This document shows, one piece after another, positions 12,721 through 26,045 of a DNA stretch of 64,000 bases. The notes under the pieces were generated by a model. That model did no database searches, was not told the DNA's origin, and was given only the letters and a program-made list of their open reading frames with translations. The stretch's first letter is position 1, and every line of letters begins with the position of its first letter. A program made the position numbers and the translations under genes. Origin of the DNA: Holacanthus passer (Eukaryota > Chordata > Actinopteri > Pomacanthidae); NCBI GenBank assembly GCA_025331565.1, contig JAFREQ010000024.1, positions 2,383,501 to 2,447,500 on the forward strand. Direction: 5' to 3'.

Positions 12721-12800
12721 TCTTAGATTAAGTAATAAATAGAGCTGATTTTCCTAGTCGACTAGTAGTTGAAGTCATGAGTCGACGAGCTGTTGTGCTT
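12721..12800. repeat. Palindromic TAGTCGACTA-type repeat remnant
   Basis: A perfect 12-base palindrome, CTAGTCGACTAG, lies at 12754-12765, followed by another GTCGAC at about 12782. AGTCGACTAG-rich sequence is typical of an interspersed fish DNA-transposon family. No coding capacity remains and the boundaries are unclear. Confidence 0.35.
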
Positions 12801-15800
12801 TTGATATGAATTTAATTATTGAAACATATTTTTGGAGGCATCTGAAAATGGTTTGAGTTCCAGTTGAGGATTAATGTTATAACATTAACACTGTGCTACA
12901 TTACAGAAAAATACGAAACCATAATAATGAGCCTTTAGCTTTAGCACTGAGCTAACAGCTGCTACAAGCTTTTATGTTACAAGAGAAAAAGTTTGTGTTG
13001 TCCCAGCTCGTGTTCTTCGTGCGTATGCACTGTGCATACAATGGCTGCCAATCCTGGGCACGCATTTTCAAATGTTCAGAAATAGAGATGATGGGTCGAA
13101 GGGCTGTCGTTCATCCGAGCCTCAGTCTAAAGTGAACATCGCAGCTCTTTGTGGTGTGGATTCTCATCACACATCATGTTTAATCCACCCGCTGATGTGT
13201 CATGTTCCCTTCTGAGCCGAGTCAGTCCGTCTTTTGAAACTTTATTCTTTGACTGATGACCACGGTGCAGTATTAATAGACGGCTCATCCGTGTTGGCAG
13301 TTGTGACTTGCAGGCTGCCCACTATTATTTCTGTACTTCTGCGTGCAGTTGCTGACCTCATAAAATCTTCACTTTGTTCAGTCTGTATGTTTAAACTGTG
13401 ATCATAAATACTGACGAGTACTAACCTAAAAAAAGCATCGGTTGAACTTCTACTGTTGATGGTCTAACTTAAATGGAGAAGTTCATTGAAGTCACAGATT
13501 GGATTTCAGAGATGCTACCATTTGTAGTAGACTGTAATGTTTTCACTGAAACAGCAACAAGGGGAGTTTATTCACGTTATCTGTGGCAACTCAGTCTCTT
13601 AAATCAGCAAACAACTAACACAACAGTTTCACACCGCGTGCAGGTGATACTCCAGTCCTTCCCAGTAACTTCTGTGGAGAGCAGATCCATAGCCAGGTGT
13701 CCATCTTTGTTAACTTACATGACGTACGTGACTTAAAATACATTAGGTTAATACGTCTGTTAATGTGTGGATGTGCATTAAAACAAGTCAACGTTGGTTG
13801 GTTTCACACGGGACACAAACACCGGCCTCCTGGGTGAAAGTCCTCTGTTTGTTTGAGCCATCCATCAACTCCAACCTCCTCCACCCTGCATGGACTTTCT
13901 CTCGCTTTGTGCTTCATCGCCTGACATTTTGTGTTGTGTTTAGAATCATGTGCTCTCAGCACAGGTGAATGGGGAGGATGGGAAAATCACGTGCACACAA
14001 TAAGGCCATGTTATTTACACGGGTGGATGTGTGAGGCTACAGGTTTATTCCAAATTATAGAATAATTTTAAGACTCTGGTACATTTTAGTTCACTTCATC
14101 TGGGCGCCTTTAATTGTGTGGATTCATTTGTGTAACTGAGTTTTCATGAGTATGTGACAGTGTCCTGTCGAATCAGTCTTCTGCTGGGAAACGACAGCTA
14201 CGTGTTCTTTCTGTGCTCAAGCAGAAGTTGTTGTAACGACTGCTCTTTCTCAGTACACAGTGTACTAAAGCCGGTCGTTGACCCTGCATTTGGTCACTGG
14301 AGACTTTCCATGTTTTGTTTTACAGAGGAAAGAACAGTTTAGTAACAAGGCCGGTATTTTGTCTGGAAGGGGGAGTGATGTTCCCAGCAAGATTCCCAGT
14401 TTGTAATCGAGAGGAAGGAAGTAACAGGACATTTGATCTAAGAATAAACACTGTGCCCCAGCAGTGTACACATGGTACTCCCAAACTGGCACACATTCAG
14501 TTATTTTCCATCCCATCAAGACTTAACATGCCAGAGTTTTTCTTCTTCATTCCTCATTTGTAAATACTGCAGTTTGCACGTAAGAATGAAAGCAAATAAC
14601 AAAAAAACCCCACTTCAGGACCAATCAGCAGCAGTTTGTAGTTTTGCAACTCAGTGTGTTAATATGCACTTAAGTAACCAGCTTACTGTCAAGTTTCTGG
14701 AGTAACACGATTTCTTAAAAGAGATGTTAAAACGAGACTGAAAGGTGCAAGACTGGAACCACCTGTTGGGGGGTGCAAGGGCAAAAAGTTTGTGCTGGGT
14801 CCAGACTGATCCCCCATCTACTGCCCTCAGTGTCCCAGTGCAGCCAGTGCTCCTATGATAGAATGACAGTGCATGAGTTTGTGGTAACTTCATGACTGTT
14901 TTATTCAGGAATATTTACCATGTGAGCAAAATCTAAAATAAAAATAATAAAGCTATTTAAAATAGGTTTTGACAGATGGTCCCTCTATAGGACACAAAAT
15001 GGCCTGACAATGCACCACCCATTTTGGTTGTTGTTTTTATTGATGCAAATTCCCTAATGTATTAGCAAATTATCAAACTACCAAAACCAACTGACATTCA
15101 TTGAACCTGAGGCTTTTGAGGCCCCCTGGGGTCTGATGCTTTAGGGCAGTTGTCTACCTTGCCCAGTTTGCAATTCAGCCTTGGTAAAAGAATCTCTTCT
15201 GCAGTTGGATTTCTGCTGAAGAAACCTGATTTCTCGGCCCGTGTGGTGAGGCCAGAGGAAACATCTTCGCTCGCTGAGAATGCCTCCAAAGTAATCACTC
15301 AGTCAAACTGAAACTGTGCATCCATCCAAAGTAATCACAGCAAATTTTAGAGTCAAACCGAAACCAACACTTAAGTCTACGAGAGAGGAGCAGAGGCTAT
15401 TTGTAATATTCAGACACAAGTACAGCTTTCCTCCAACTGCTGTTTTCTCGGGCCAAATGCAAACTTTTCATGCAGAAGTCCCCTCACACTGAAAATATGT
15501 CAACTTTGGTTTAAATATGTGGTTCAGGTAAAATCTGATTCCTGACCAGCTGCCTGCACCTACATGTTTGAATGGTTCTGATTTCCTGCCTTAATCTGAT
15601 TTCGTCCAACAGTCAGGTTTCTTCTGCACATGCACCAACTAACTTATTCAGTCTTCAGAAACTAATCATAATGGAAAAATCATGGTTCCAAAGTCGGGAT
15701 GCTTGTTCCACCTTTTTGACACATGCCATTTTGTTGGTGACATAGTTGTCAAGGAGATATGAAACCATGAAACTGGGTGACAAACATGTGAGAAGTAGGT

Positions 15801-18800
15801 CACCCACTTCCTTTTTGTCACTAAACCTGCATGAACTGTGCCTCTGCGTCGTGTTTGCAGAAGCGTCACCTCTTTGCTGCAAGATGTATCTTTCTGTTGA
15901 CTTCTGGTATTTTGAGGTCAAACTGTGACAGGCCCGGGCTTGTTTGACCCGAGTGCTCCAAGGTGTGATGTTTTTATGTCTGGATAAACCATCAGGTGGG
16001 TGGAGGGTCAGATGGTCAGTGTCAGTTACAGCTTGTCGGCCCCCCCGCCCCCACCCGCCCTCACCTTTTGTTTGGAAACCACATGTTTGCCGAGCACTGA
16101 TGCTGGTTTGTTGATGGCTGCAGCCTCCGACATTCCACACAACAATCAGTAGAGCTCAGGGGTCAGAAGCCATTGATCCCAGCTGAATGGGGGACATTGT
16201 GTTTAAAAAAACAACAACAGTGCTGCTGACAGTCATCCGTTTATGTGATCATTTGGAGAAGCTCGGCATGTGGCTCCACGTAATTCATATGACCGATTAT
16301 CGTTTCGCCACTACCAACGTGGAGTCATGCATCTTTGGATCACATGTTTTTTTGCCATGGCGCTCACTGAATGGATGAGTGTGTTGAAATTCTTGTTTTA
16401 GCTGGAGGGTGACCGAAGGAGAAGTTCAAGAGATGACCTCATCGGATAATTACACCCCCCCTTTTCTTCCCTCATCTGAAGCTGGGATCAGCGCTTGGTC
16501 AGCAAAAAAAGAACGCAGACCCTCAAGAAATGAGTCATGGCTGAGTGTCTCCCAGTGTTTGGGATCAAAAGTTACTATTCAAGCAAAACCACTAATTTTT
16601 AGGTGGGCAGGCAAAAGTGCTGCAGGGGGACTAACGTGATGACTCGTATCATAACAATGTCTACGATTTGGACTGTTGAGTTTGGAGGCCGTGTTCAGGC
16701 AGACTTTGTTCAGCCGCTGCAGGAGGCCATCACATGCGCGCAAGCTTCATTTTGTAGTTTAACTAACTTTTAAGAGTTGTAAAATCCTGTTTTATAAAGC
16801 CTCCAAGTGTTTTGGCATCTGATAAAGCCTCAGATTCAAAGATCTTCCTGGGTCATATTTCATTATCTCACCAGCACCTGAAGCTTCATGGCCAAACCAA
16901 GGCAGCCCCCTGCTATTCAGAACTTTGGAACAAAGCTAGTGTGTTTGTCTAATATTCATGCTTCTTCAAATGAGGTGTTAACACAAGCAGAATTGTTCCT
17001 TTAGTTTCCAAGTGTACGTCCCTGGCTCCTCAGTTTGTGCCACCATTGTTTTTAAGGGGGGTATTGACGGCAAGAGACTTTGCTTTTTTGCCTGTCCATT
17101 CAGTCTGAGGCAACTCCATCCACAAGTTGACAGTTGTGTGTTTGTAGGTGCTTTTTTTCTCCATGTCTTAGCTACAGACCAGATGGCAGCACAGATGAAC
17201 AACGGCAATCATTTACCATCCATTTCCGTGTCATTCTGGTACAGTCACATATGAGAATCGTGTGGCCGAATGAATTTTGGGGGCATTCCTGAGCACGACA
17301 GAGAGAGAAACCAAAACTAAACCAAAAGAAAACAAACGAGAAAAGCAAAAACAAATAAGATGAGATATACATGTATTTGTCCCACGTGGGAAAATTCACA
17401 CAAATGGTAGAGAACAACATGTTCACCAGCTCCATGACAATATAGTGTAGACCTGTTTGACGAACTTGTTGCACATGCAAATTTGGATGGTAAAGGATGG
17501 TTTAGCAAATATAGGCTAAGTAAACGTGCGCCAGCAGCGTGTGGGAAGCTGTCAAATACAAATACAAAGTCTCAACAACACAGCAGCGACGTTTCGAGAC
17601 TTTAACAGAAAGGGAAAATCCCCACAAATCTTAAAACACACCTCAGCTGCCCACATATGGAGTCGGAACAATATTTGGGTCAAGTCTCAAACCAGTTTGT
17701 TTTTCATTTAACCCCATTTTCTCTGTCCCTTCTGTCATGAAAATGTTTGTCCAACTGCTTCATTCATCACATCTAAGTGGGACAAACTGTGTTAAAAGAT
17801 TAACTTGATCTCGTTAACCCGACCCATTCACAGTCACATGTATATGTAGGATGTCTTGTTTTGAGCACATACTGTGTGACCTCTGTTTGACATTGATAGA
17901 AGATGTTATTTCCAGTGCTATACTTCCAATACACCAGTTGGCAACAAGCATTAGGCACAGTCAACACGGGAAATTACATAATTCTAACATGGTGCGATCA
18001 CACCTTCAGTTTTTTTCTTTGATCCAAACCTAAGTTCAATAGTTGACTTTTTTCCATTTGTGTCCATTTGTTTTTCAGGTTCACACTTACAAACCACAAA
18101 ACTAAATCTCTGTAAACAAAAGGCGGAATAATTGCTTATAAAGAATTTTGTTGTTGTTGTTTTTAGACGTGATCACGTTTCATAGAATCATACAGACCAC
18201 ATTTGCTCAAATGTAGCTTCAAAAATGCTTTTAGCTGAATTGTTTCCGTGCTCTTCGTCTCTATTTTTACATAGTTCATATTGTGTGTGTGTGTTTGTGA
18301 CCGTGGAATTGCAGCATGAAGTCAATGTCAAATCAGATTTGTACATCTACGCTTGCATTACAGCTTTATAAAGCAATATTTCTATTTTAACGTGGGATCA
18401 AAAAAGGGTCAGTGACTCTGACAAGCTCACACAGGGTTGTATCCTACCTTCACAATGTGACAGGACACGTTGGCAAAGAGAGAGCTGTGAGAGATGGACA
18501 CAAGAAACATGCTGAGAAAGTGGAAACCAATAGGATGTTGTTGTTGCTCTTTCTCTGCTGGATTTGCAACATTAGATGTATGATTGCTAGTAAATTATAG
18601 ATGATTGTAGGACTTTATATATCAAAGCTCATTGCTATGACTTGATCTCAGCCTAAAAGACTGCACCATCTCATCATTGCACTCACATTATCAGCTTTTA
18701 AAGGATTAAAATGGATGCAGCAGTTTTCCATTGACACACACTGAGTCAAACCATGCCGCATTGATGCACATTTTCAGTACCAGTTTAAATGCCACAGGTT

Positions 18801-21800
18801 GTGTCGAGATGGATCGCTTCCTCCGAGCAGGTCGCAGTCACGTCACATGGACGTCATTATTCAGGAACAATTAAGCGACATGTTTAAATAGCCTCCGCTG
18901 CTATTGCCAGTTCAATACGTCACCAGTTTCAATCGTCCCATCTCAAGTTTTTAAGCTATAAGTAGTAGATGTCAAGCAAAATTGTAAAAACAGCCTGAAA
19001 ACCCATGGTGATAAGTAGCTGGTTACCAACAGACAAGACGATCACAAACTCAAGACGAACACATCATCGGTTAAAAACACAGTTTGAAGCCAGTAGCCTT
19101 GTTGTAGGGAGATTCAGATCCTGCCGCTGTGGGTTCTTCTCCTTAATGCAACCTGAAGGCAGCCGGGCCTTTAATGACCGAAGTGAAAGAACAAATGGAA
19201 TTTAAGAAGCTTGTTTGGCAGCAAAACAAGAAGCGAATAATTCCACAGAATCCCTGATTTCATTTCATGAGAAGAAACTTGAGAATCAGGTGAGATCGTG
19301 GTTTTCCCACAGTTCCTTTGGGTAGTTTTACCTGTGCCCTTCTCCTTGTTAGTTTCTTATAGCTGCTGGGAATTACATTTACAAGCTGCCGTTCATATCT
19401 GTTGGACGTTTTATGGCAGCTGTGAAGAAGCTTTTAGGTACTTTTTTGAAACCACATTTCACACAGTCATTTTCAGCTTCACCCTCCTACAGTTAGACAC
19501 AGTCACATCTGGGAGCTCCCCAGTCAAACCACAGGCTGTTGGAGGATCTGTCGGGTTCAGTGTCTAACCCAAGGGCACCTCAGTAGGTGGCGAGGAGGGA
19601 AAGCACACACTGGTACATTTCGATGAAGCGATACCAGCTCAGGACACATCGTTCGCTCTGTGTGGGTATAATCTGCAGACCGTGAAATGACCTGTTCTCA
19701 GAACGCCAGGTATTGTCCTGGCTCTGATAAATGTTTCACTAAGCAGGTGAAATTACTGTTTTCAGCGTGTGGTTCTCCTGTTGCATGCCACAGAGCATAC
19801 CTGTAAAAAACCTTAATTAGGGGCTTTTCTATAAGCTCTGCTATTGTTTTGTCTCTCGTGCTTCTGTGTGAATTTGGGTCAGGGCTGAAGTCTTTCATCC
19901 TCCCCCATTGACGACGATGGGGGGGATTACAGCGCAGACAAAATAAGCGCTCAGCTGATAACCAAAGACACAAAGAGGCCTGCCAGCTCCAGCCCGTCGC
20001 CGTCACAGAACCAGAAAGAAAGCTGTTTGGTAAAGTGTTGATCCCCGTGTTGTTCGACTGTCATTTCGCAGGGACAAAGAAAAGGTTGCTCAATGCATTA
20101 CAGAAAACACTATTTGAAAAGATAATCCTCTCACTTCTGCCATGAACGCTCATCAGAAAGATTTTAGAATTATCATAAATATTTGTGATATTTTGTACTT
20201 GACTTAATCCAGTGTTTTAGTGTCTAAATCCTACTGTACTCGAATTCAATCAAAGTTCCTTTAAACCAGCAAAGAGGTTTAGCAGCTTAGAAAAAGGTCA
20301 CGTAAACAGCCAACGTGCTGTTGGAAGATTCTTTGAGCAACATCTGAAAGAATAAGGCTTCGGATAGTCTTTTTCTTATTGTCAACAAATGTCATGAAAA
20401 GAACAAAACCAACCATCAGTTGATCCGACTAACAAGTGTACCTGTGCATCCAAACCCTGATCTGTCTTCTTCCTTTGTGCCATTGAGCTTCATCGTTGTC
20501 CAGAAACTGTTGTACTGGGTCACATGTTCCTTCATTGCCTATAAAAACACACACTTTCATTTATTTTGACTCAGTCTCACAAACATCATCCTGCTGCTGG
20601 AATTACTCACTATATCATGAAATGTGTATTCATCCACCGCTGAAAATAGTCCCCAACAAATGCACGATTTACTCATGTTTGAGAAACATTCGCTAAGATC
20701 TACCCTGACTGTTTATTCTTGAAAAGTCATTGATAGTTTCAACTAATCAAATAAACAGTGAAGGATTTGTAACCTTTTTTTGACAATTGCTTTAAAATTA
20801 AAAGAAATTGGTTAATTGTTTCACATTTTAATTGAATACAAAGAGTTAATGATTAATAATGCTGCTAATTTCCACATACTTTTAAAAAGCGTTACTGTCA
20901 ATGGGACAGATCAGTGGATTCAACACAAACTACACTGTGTGGACATGAGGAGAGGAAAGTTCCCACATACAAATTGGTGCATTGACATTTGCACAATTAC
21001 ATATTGGCTGTGAAATGACTGTTGCAGCAAACATGTTGTCTTCGCTGGAAACTGGCTTCTTCAATCTGATATGTGAAGAATTTTTGTTTTTATAAGCTGA
21101 AACTTATCGCGGCTGTAAATGCGATCGATTGGGTGTGTGGGTTCAGACTCTGAGAAATGAGTGCGTGGGTGGTGGGATTATCATGTTGAAGATAAAGCAA
21201 TTATGATGGATCATTATCACTTAACTAATTAGATCACTGACATGCTTCTTAGATGAATGCTTTGTCTTGGTTGTTATAGTCTTAGCTTTCCAAAAATATT
21301 CCCTTTTTCCTGTTAAACCCTCTGTTGATGGGAAAACCAGTCTTAGAAATGAATATTGTTTTTTCATTGAATGGTGCAGTGTAACGTGTCTCCTGTGTGC
21401 AGAACACCAGCTCACCCGAACAGTGCAAGAAGATAAATCTTGTTGCACAGCTGTTTATATTGTTAAAGCAAGAAAACTCTTCCACACAAACACAATAGCA
21501 CCTGTGTGTCAGGGTTTGCTTTCTATGTTTCCAAAACCACCAGAAGCACCTGCCCAGCTTATTTCACTTGTGTGCTTAATGAACAATAATGAAAGTCCCT
21601 GCCAGCTGCCAGGCGATATCCGGTGTACAGCGGCATGAAATGTGCATATATGCATGCACGGCCATGTTTGCCGTGGGTCATACGGCGTGTCATCTGATCT
21701 CAGGCTGTTTGTGCAGGAACTGTTGTTTGCATTTCTGTGTTTGCTCACATCAGCGTGAGCTCGAAGGTGCATTTACTCTAATTTAGTCGGTCTGAACGAA

Positions 21801-22600
21801 AGCTTTTCATATCCACGTCTTCAGAGACAAGTCACAAGTGCTTCTTAAACTGCTGACTGCTATTTACTAATTCAGCTCATTGGGGACATTGAATTGATTT
21901 AGCATCAGTGCTAATGCACTTACTTAATGTTCCCAGCATTCATGCATCCGTGTATGAGGAACTAGGAAGTCAAGAAAATGAAATAAGCACCAGTCACCTT
22001 GATGAGGTTGCAGGTATTTGGAACTCACACATTTTTTCTTGCACAGAAGAAAATAGAACGAGTGGGATGAATTTCCGCATGACTAACAAATGACCAGTTT
22101 TTCTTATACCGATCACGAGTTGTAGCTGTGAAATGGAAAACACAGAGATGATTCTAAACTCGGCTTCAGATGACGTCTACAGAAATGATTTTCAAACTTG
22201 TTTTGCAGTTTAATTAGTTTTTACCCTCGAATGTGTTGGATCCAGCTTGTGCTGCTCATGTAAAGAAAAATACAACCAAACTTTTCTTTTTAGGAAATAT
22301 CCTCAAATGTTTCACCTCCTGATTCGTAAAATATTCTCTCCAGTGTGTCGTGAAGTATAATTTTAACTTGTTTCTTCCTCAGTGACCCACGCAAAGATGG
22401 CTGCTGCACAAATGGGCTGCTTTCATTTCCTGGCAATATCATATTAGGGAGAAATTGAACCATTGAAACAGGTAAATAAGCTGTTTTACTGTATATGGAA
22501 TATTTTCAAACCAACACAATCACATTTGAGGTTTTTTTGGAAATGCCTTCAAAATGGCGGCAAATAATATTACATTTTTTACATTTTTATTTTCCACATC
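12801..22600. other. Gene-free intergenic DNA
   Basis: No reading frame here looks protein-coding and none is flanked by convincing splice sites. Minor items are a repeat-like stretch at 15110-15190, a CRE-like and CpG-containing patch near 18820-18910, a small inverted repeat at 19902-19923, and a TCAAGGGCACCTCAGTAGG-like repeat fragment near 19570. Confidence 0.5.
15110..15190. repeat. GAGGCCCCCTGGG-type interspersed repeat fragment
   Basis: A GC-richer island in AT-rich DNA contains GAGGCCCCCTGGGGTC and a downstream TTGCCCAGTTTGCAATTCAG element. It resembles a common fish repeat. A related GAGGCCCCCTGAGTC block recurs at 59275. Confidence 0.35.
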
Positions 22601-22604
22601 CATT

Positions 22605-22735
22605 GATTCAAATGGACGTCTGTGAAGAAGAGTCATCCAGGTCATTGGTGTCCAGTTAAGGTTGAATCTAGAGCAACTGGACCGATCCGTGAAAACATTT
22701 CGCCTCTCATCCAAAGGGCTTCTTGGACATGAGAG
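22605..22735. repeat. Interspersed fish repeat fragment
   Basis: The stretch contains GTCCAGTTAAGGTTGAATCT, then an ATCCGTGAAAACATTTCGCC and CTCATCCAAAGGGCTTCTT series. I recognise this order from an abundant teleost interspersed repeat. It is probably a decayed retroelement piece. Confidence 0.5.
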
Positions 22736-23170
22736 TTGTATTAACCTTGTAAACCTTGAGTTTGTCACAGTGCTTACATTCAAGGCACAAACTGGAGCCG
22801 TAGCTTCACTGCCAACATACTAACCATCACAGACGCACCTTCAAAGCTCGGCTGATACGCTGAACAAATACTACGTGCTGATTTTGTTCCCTTTTTATTT
22901 GATGGCACAAACAAGCAGTGGAACATGAACCTAGGGTTGCCTCAAGGACACTTTTTTATCAGGGAATGCTGTTACTTTTTCAAAGTCTGACAAATTGCTC
23001 GAGAGTCTAACGTAGAAAATGGACTCTTCCGTGACACGACACAGGAAATTGGCGTTGGAGTATTTACTGGTTAAAGTGCTCGTCGGAAGTAGCCAATAAA
23101 CAACAGCCTCCTCATCATGACTGCACGTGAGTAAACAGTCCCATTCACTTCATCCTATACCTCTACCCCC

Positions 23171-23196
23171 AAACACACACACACACACACACACAG
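23171..23196. repeat. (AC)n microsatellite
   Basis: An uninterrupted AC dinucleotide run of about 13 units. Confidence 0.9.
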
Positions 23197-23425
23197 AAAA
23201 CTGATATACACTTTAGTTCAAGGACACAGGAAGAGAATTTCACACCTCACTAAAGTGCGACGTCATTCCTCCTTTCAACTCGGCTGTTTTAACATTTTAT
23301 GACCACTGACAAGTGTTCGAACCCATGGCCGGAAATATTCAGCGACGTGATACCCAATTATGGGATTTCAGGAAATGATTCATGGAAATTTTCAGGACAC
23401 ACAAAGTTTGCTTCAACATTTCATG

Positions 23426-23431
23426 TTTATT
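23426..23431 (-). terminator. Poly(A) signal downstream of the minus-strand ORF
   Basis: AATAAA on the minus strand, followed within about 20 bases by a GU-rich element (CTTTGTGTGTCC on the minus strand). Position and strand fit the ORF at 23537-24214. Confidence 0.35.
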
Positions 23432-23536
23432 TCATTTACATTATGTTGCTGAGTTGTATTTAGTAAAAACAAACATCTGCTACCAGTTATTCTGATCCAA
23501 CACGTCGATTTCATGTTATAATGATTCTTAAAGCTT

Positions 23537-24214
23537 TTATAGTTCAGTTTGTCCTGTGACCTCGGTCGCTGCTGACTGAAAGCAGATTCCTCTGATAAAC
23601 CAGCGATAGGTTATCTGACCTCGGTGAGAACACACTGCTGTTGTGAGTGTGTTTGATCTTGAATGTGCTGCACGCTGCATTTTCACTTTCACTGAATTAA
23701 CACCACGCTTCCTCCGAGCCCGTCTGAATCCCCCCCTGCCAAAGGATTGTTGATAGTGGTCACAGTTCGTCTTCCTGCTTTTATTTCGATGAGCGATCAC
23801 AATTACAGCTGAAACATTTCCTGTGTGAGGGACACTGAAACAATCCAGAAAGAATCCCTGTTTATTATAATAATCATTTCTGTTGGTTTTGATAAAGCAG
23901 TCGCTGTTATCTGGGAATTCTGTGACATCGTCAAAATGTAAGAATGTAAAAGAAGGACTGGACAAGAAATGAACGTTCGGACTATGAGACAGGTTATAAA
24001 CAAGTTTTTCTAGATTATATAAATTTGATTTGAGATAAAACTTAAAATTTATGCCCTTGAAATTTAGGCAATAATCTTTTACCTCACAGGAAAACTGCAT
24101 GCGAACTTCAGCAGGTAATGTAAGTTTAACAAGGAAGTCTTTTTTTGGCACATGCGCCTCATGAGCAACTCTGATTGGAAATTGAAACGTATTCATCTCT
24201 TTTAATAAATCCAT
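23537..24214 (-). CDS. Unrecognised 225-codon minus-strand ORF (candidate novel gene or decayed element)
   Basis: I do not recognise this protein. It is the longest reading frame in the window, and the frame stays open for about 22 more codons upstream of the ATG, to a stop near 24296. The ATG has a strong Kozak context (A at -3, G at +4). Residues 1-150 look protein-like: alternating charged and hydrophobic segments, several cysteines and few low-complexity stretches. The last 70 residues are arginine- and serine-rich and less convincing. No signal peptide or clear membrane segment is visible. About 105 bases past the stop, a minus-strand AATAAA lies at 23426-23431, and a GTGTGT-type element follows about 20 bases later (near 23395-23405), as in a real 3' end. 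A CACAG acceptor-like site directly precedes the ATG, so this may be a terminal exon. Chance alone could produce one such ORF in a window this size, and a transposon remnant is also possible. Confidence 0.3.
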   Translation of the reverse strand: MDLLKEMNTFQFPIRVAHEAHVPKKDFLVKLTLPAEVRMQFSCEVKDYCLNFKGINFKFYLKSNLYNLEKLVYNLSHSPNVHFLSSPSFTFLHFDDVTEFPDNSDCFIKTNRNDYYNKQGFFLDCFSVPHTGNVSAVIVIAHRNKSRKTNCDHYQQSFGRGGFRRARRKRGVNSVKVKMQRAAHSRSNTLTTAVCSHRGQITYRWFIRGICFQSAATEVTGQTEL

Positions 24215-24289
24215 GATGAACTGTGACAGATGTTTTAGGTAATAACTAGATAATAGCTCACCTTTGTTTTCTCTTCCAAATAATTCTGG

Positions 24290-25650
24290 CTAACCTGGTG
24301 GTTTGATCATCTCATGTTTCTTTCCTGTTTCTTCGTTCCATGATCTGAGCAGTAAAGTTATTGTAAACATAAGACTCAAGTTCTAATAAAGCAGAATTGT
24401 CCTGTAAAGCTAAAATGAACTATGCTTCTGGTTGTTCTCCCTTTGTGCAGCAGAGCAATATCATGTCTGTCTTTCTCACTTGTTTACTCAGTTGAGGGAA
24501 CTATAAATCTGCCGTGAACATAAGAACATCAGAACCTTTCAACCACGTTTCTTTGGACTGTGACCGCGGTGATGCACCACTTACTGCGAATCCCCACACA
24601 CAGTCACTGAGAAGCTTCATTGGAGGTTTTTTAAAACTGTTTGTTGAGTCAAGTGAATATCTCCACACACGTGATGTTTTCTTCTTAACTCGTCTCACAC
24701 ATTCACGCAGTTATTAAAGCTGAGATTCATCACTGTCTTGTTGACATCACCTTAGCAGCAACATGAGCTGCAGACCGGAACCAAAGGTCTGCTTTAACCA
24801 ATCAAATATCCAAAGTTCACCAACTCACAAGGAGAATGACCTTTCTTAGACATTTTGTTTTCTCTGTTTTGTGGTATTTTATGATCAGTTCTTAGTGAAA
24901 AACAGAAACGAAGAGGAGCTGTAACCACCCCCACATCTACTTTTTTTCTGATGTGATATCTTCTGTGGATCCTCTTCTCAGGTTGGAATCCAGCAGGTCA
25001 ACAAGCCTCCAACCAAAACATCCAGGTTGGACGACTTGAGGACATAGGTGTCAGCTGAAACTGTATCAGGTTCTAGTGATGAAACATTAGAGGCGTGAGA
25101 CAGACGGGAAGGAGCGTTCCTGAGAGAACTGTCCCACCTGACTGCGTGGTGTAACACCGATTAATAATGGAGATAAGCGTTCGTTCTCAGGCCGCCGGCG
25201 GCACGTGATGGGAGATGCTCACTCGAGGTCAAGAAGCAGAGCTGAAACCTGTAGATTCCCAAACTTCAATATCTGTTTTTCTTGTTTCCTATTTCCTCCC
25301 CTCGTTTGTTTATTACATGGAAAACAGCTTAAATGACTGTCTGTCTTTGTGCAGGCTGATATTGTGTTGCTGAGCTGCTCACAGCTCAAGTTTTAGTTTC
25401 TCTTCTTTGACTTCAACTCTATTGTTGCTTTAAAAGCACATTAAAGCTTGAGGCAGGTAAACTCATCACAGCTGTACTTACTACTTTCCAGATGAAACTG
25501 GAAAAGATTAGAATACATTTACAAAACTGTGTTTGAATAATCAAATGAATACAAAAACATGTAGCAAGTTTTAAATGTGGTTTTGAAAATGTGGATTGGC
25601 TGATTCAGTTTTCATCTGAACATTTTCTGATATCGGATGCTGGCAAAGTT
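24290..25650. other. Intergenic DNA
   Basis: No convincing exon or repeat is visible. If the minus-strand ORF next door is a terminal exon, its upstream exons should lie here or further right, but I could not pick one out. Confidence 0.4.
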
Positions 25651-25654
25651 CACA

Positions 25655-26045
25655 TCTGGAGACGGCGATGTCGGTCGGTCGGTTGGATTAACATGACATT
25701 GTGAGACATTCAGGGTCCCCAGAGGATAAGTCCTACTGATTTTGGTGTTCTCCTGAGTGAACTGTAAGATCTTTGGTGAGCCTTTCATTTTTGATGCAGC
25801 ACCATCGTCATGTCAACATTTCAATTTGTCCAATACTTTGGTTTATGATCGAAATACCTGCGAAACTAATGACATTCTCATCAGACTCAGCTCTGATTCG
25901 TGTTCATCAGCAAATTTCAATTAACATGCAGATGGAGAACCTGCTATTCACCAGACCTGCTAAACATCAGCATGTTAGAAATGTGATTGTGAGCATGTTC
26001 ACATGTTGATGTGCAGCCTCACAGAGCTGCTCACGTCGCTGCAGA
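25655..26045 (-). repeat. Abundant teleost interspersed repeat, minus-strand copy
   Basis: Read on the minus strand, this carries in order the blocks I know from a very common fish repeat: a GCTGCAGACT/CTCACAGAGCTGC end, CTGATGTTTAGCAGGT, GCAGGTATTTCGATCATAAA, CAAAGTATTGGACAAATTGA, CCCCAGAGG-type text, and a GACCGACCGACATCG end. Copies of the same family lie at 33545 and 37615 on the plus strand. It has no coding capacity. Confidence 0.7.

Noticed and set aside
15655..16140. 161-codon minus-strand frame
   Set aside because: Composition is irregular, with no domain, splice sites or poly(A) support; consistent with chance.
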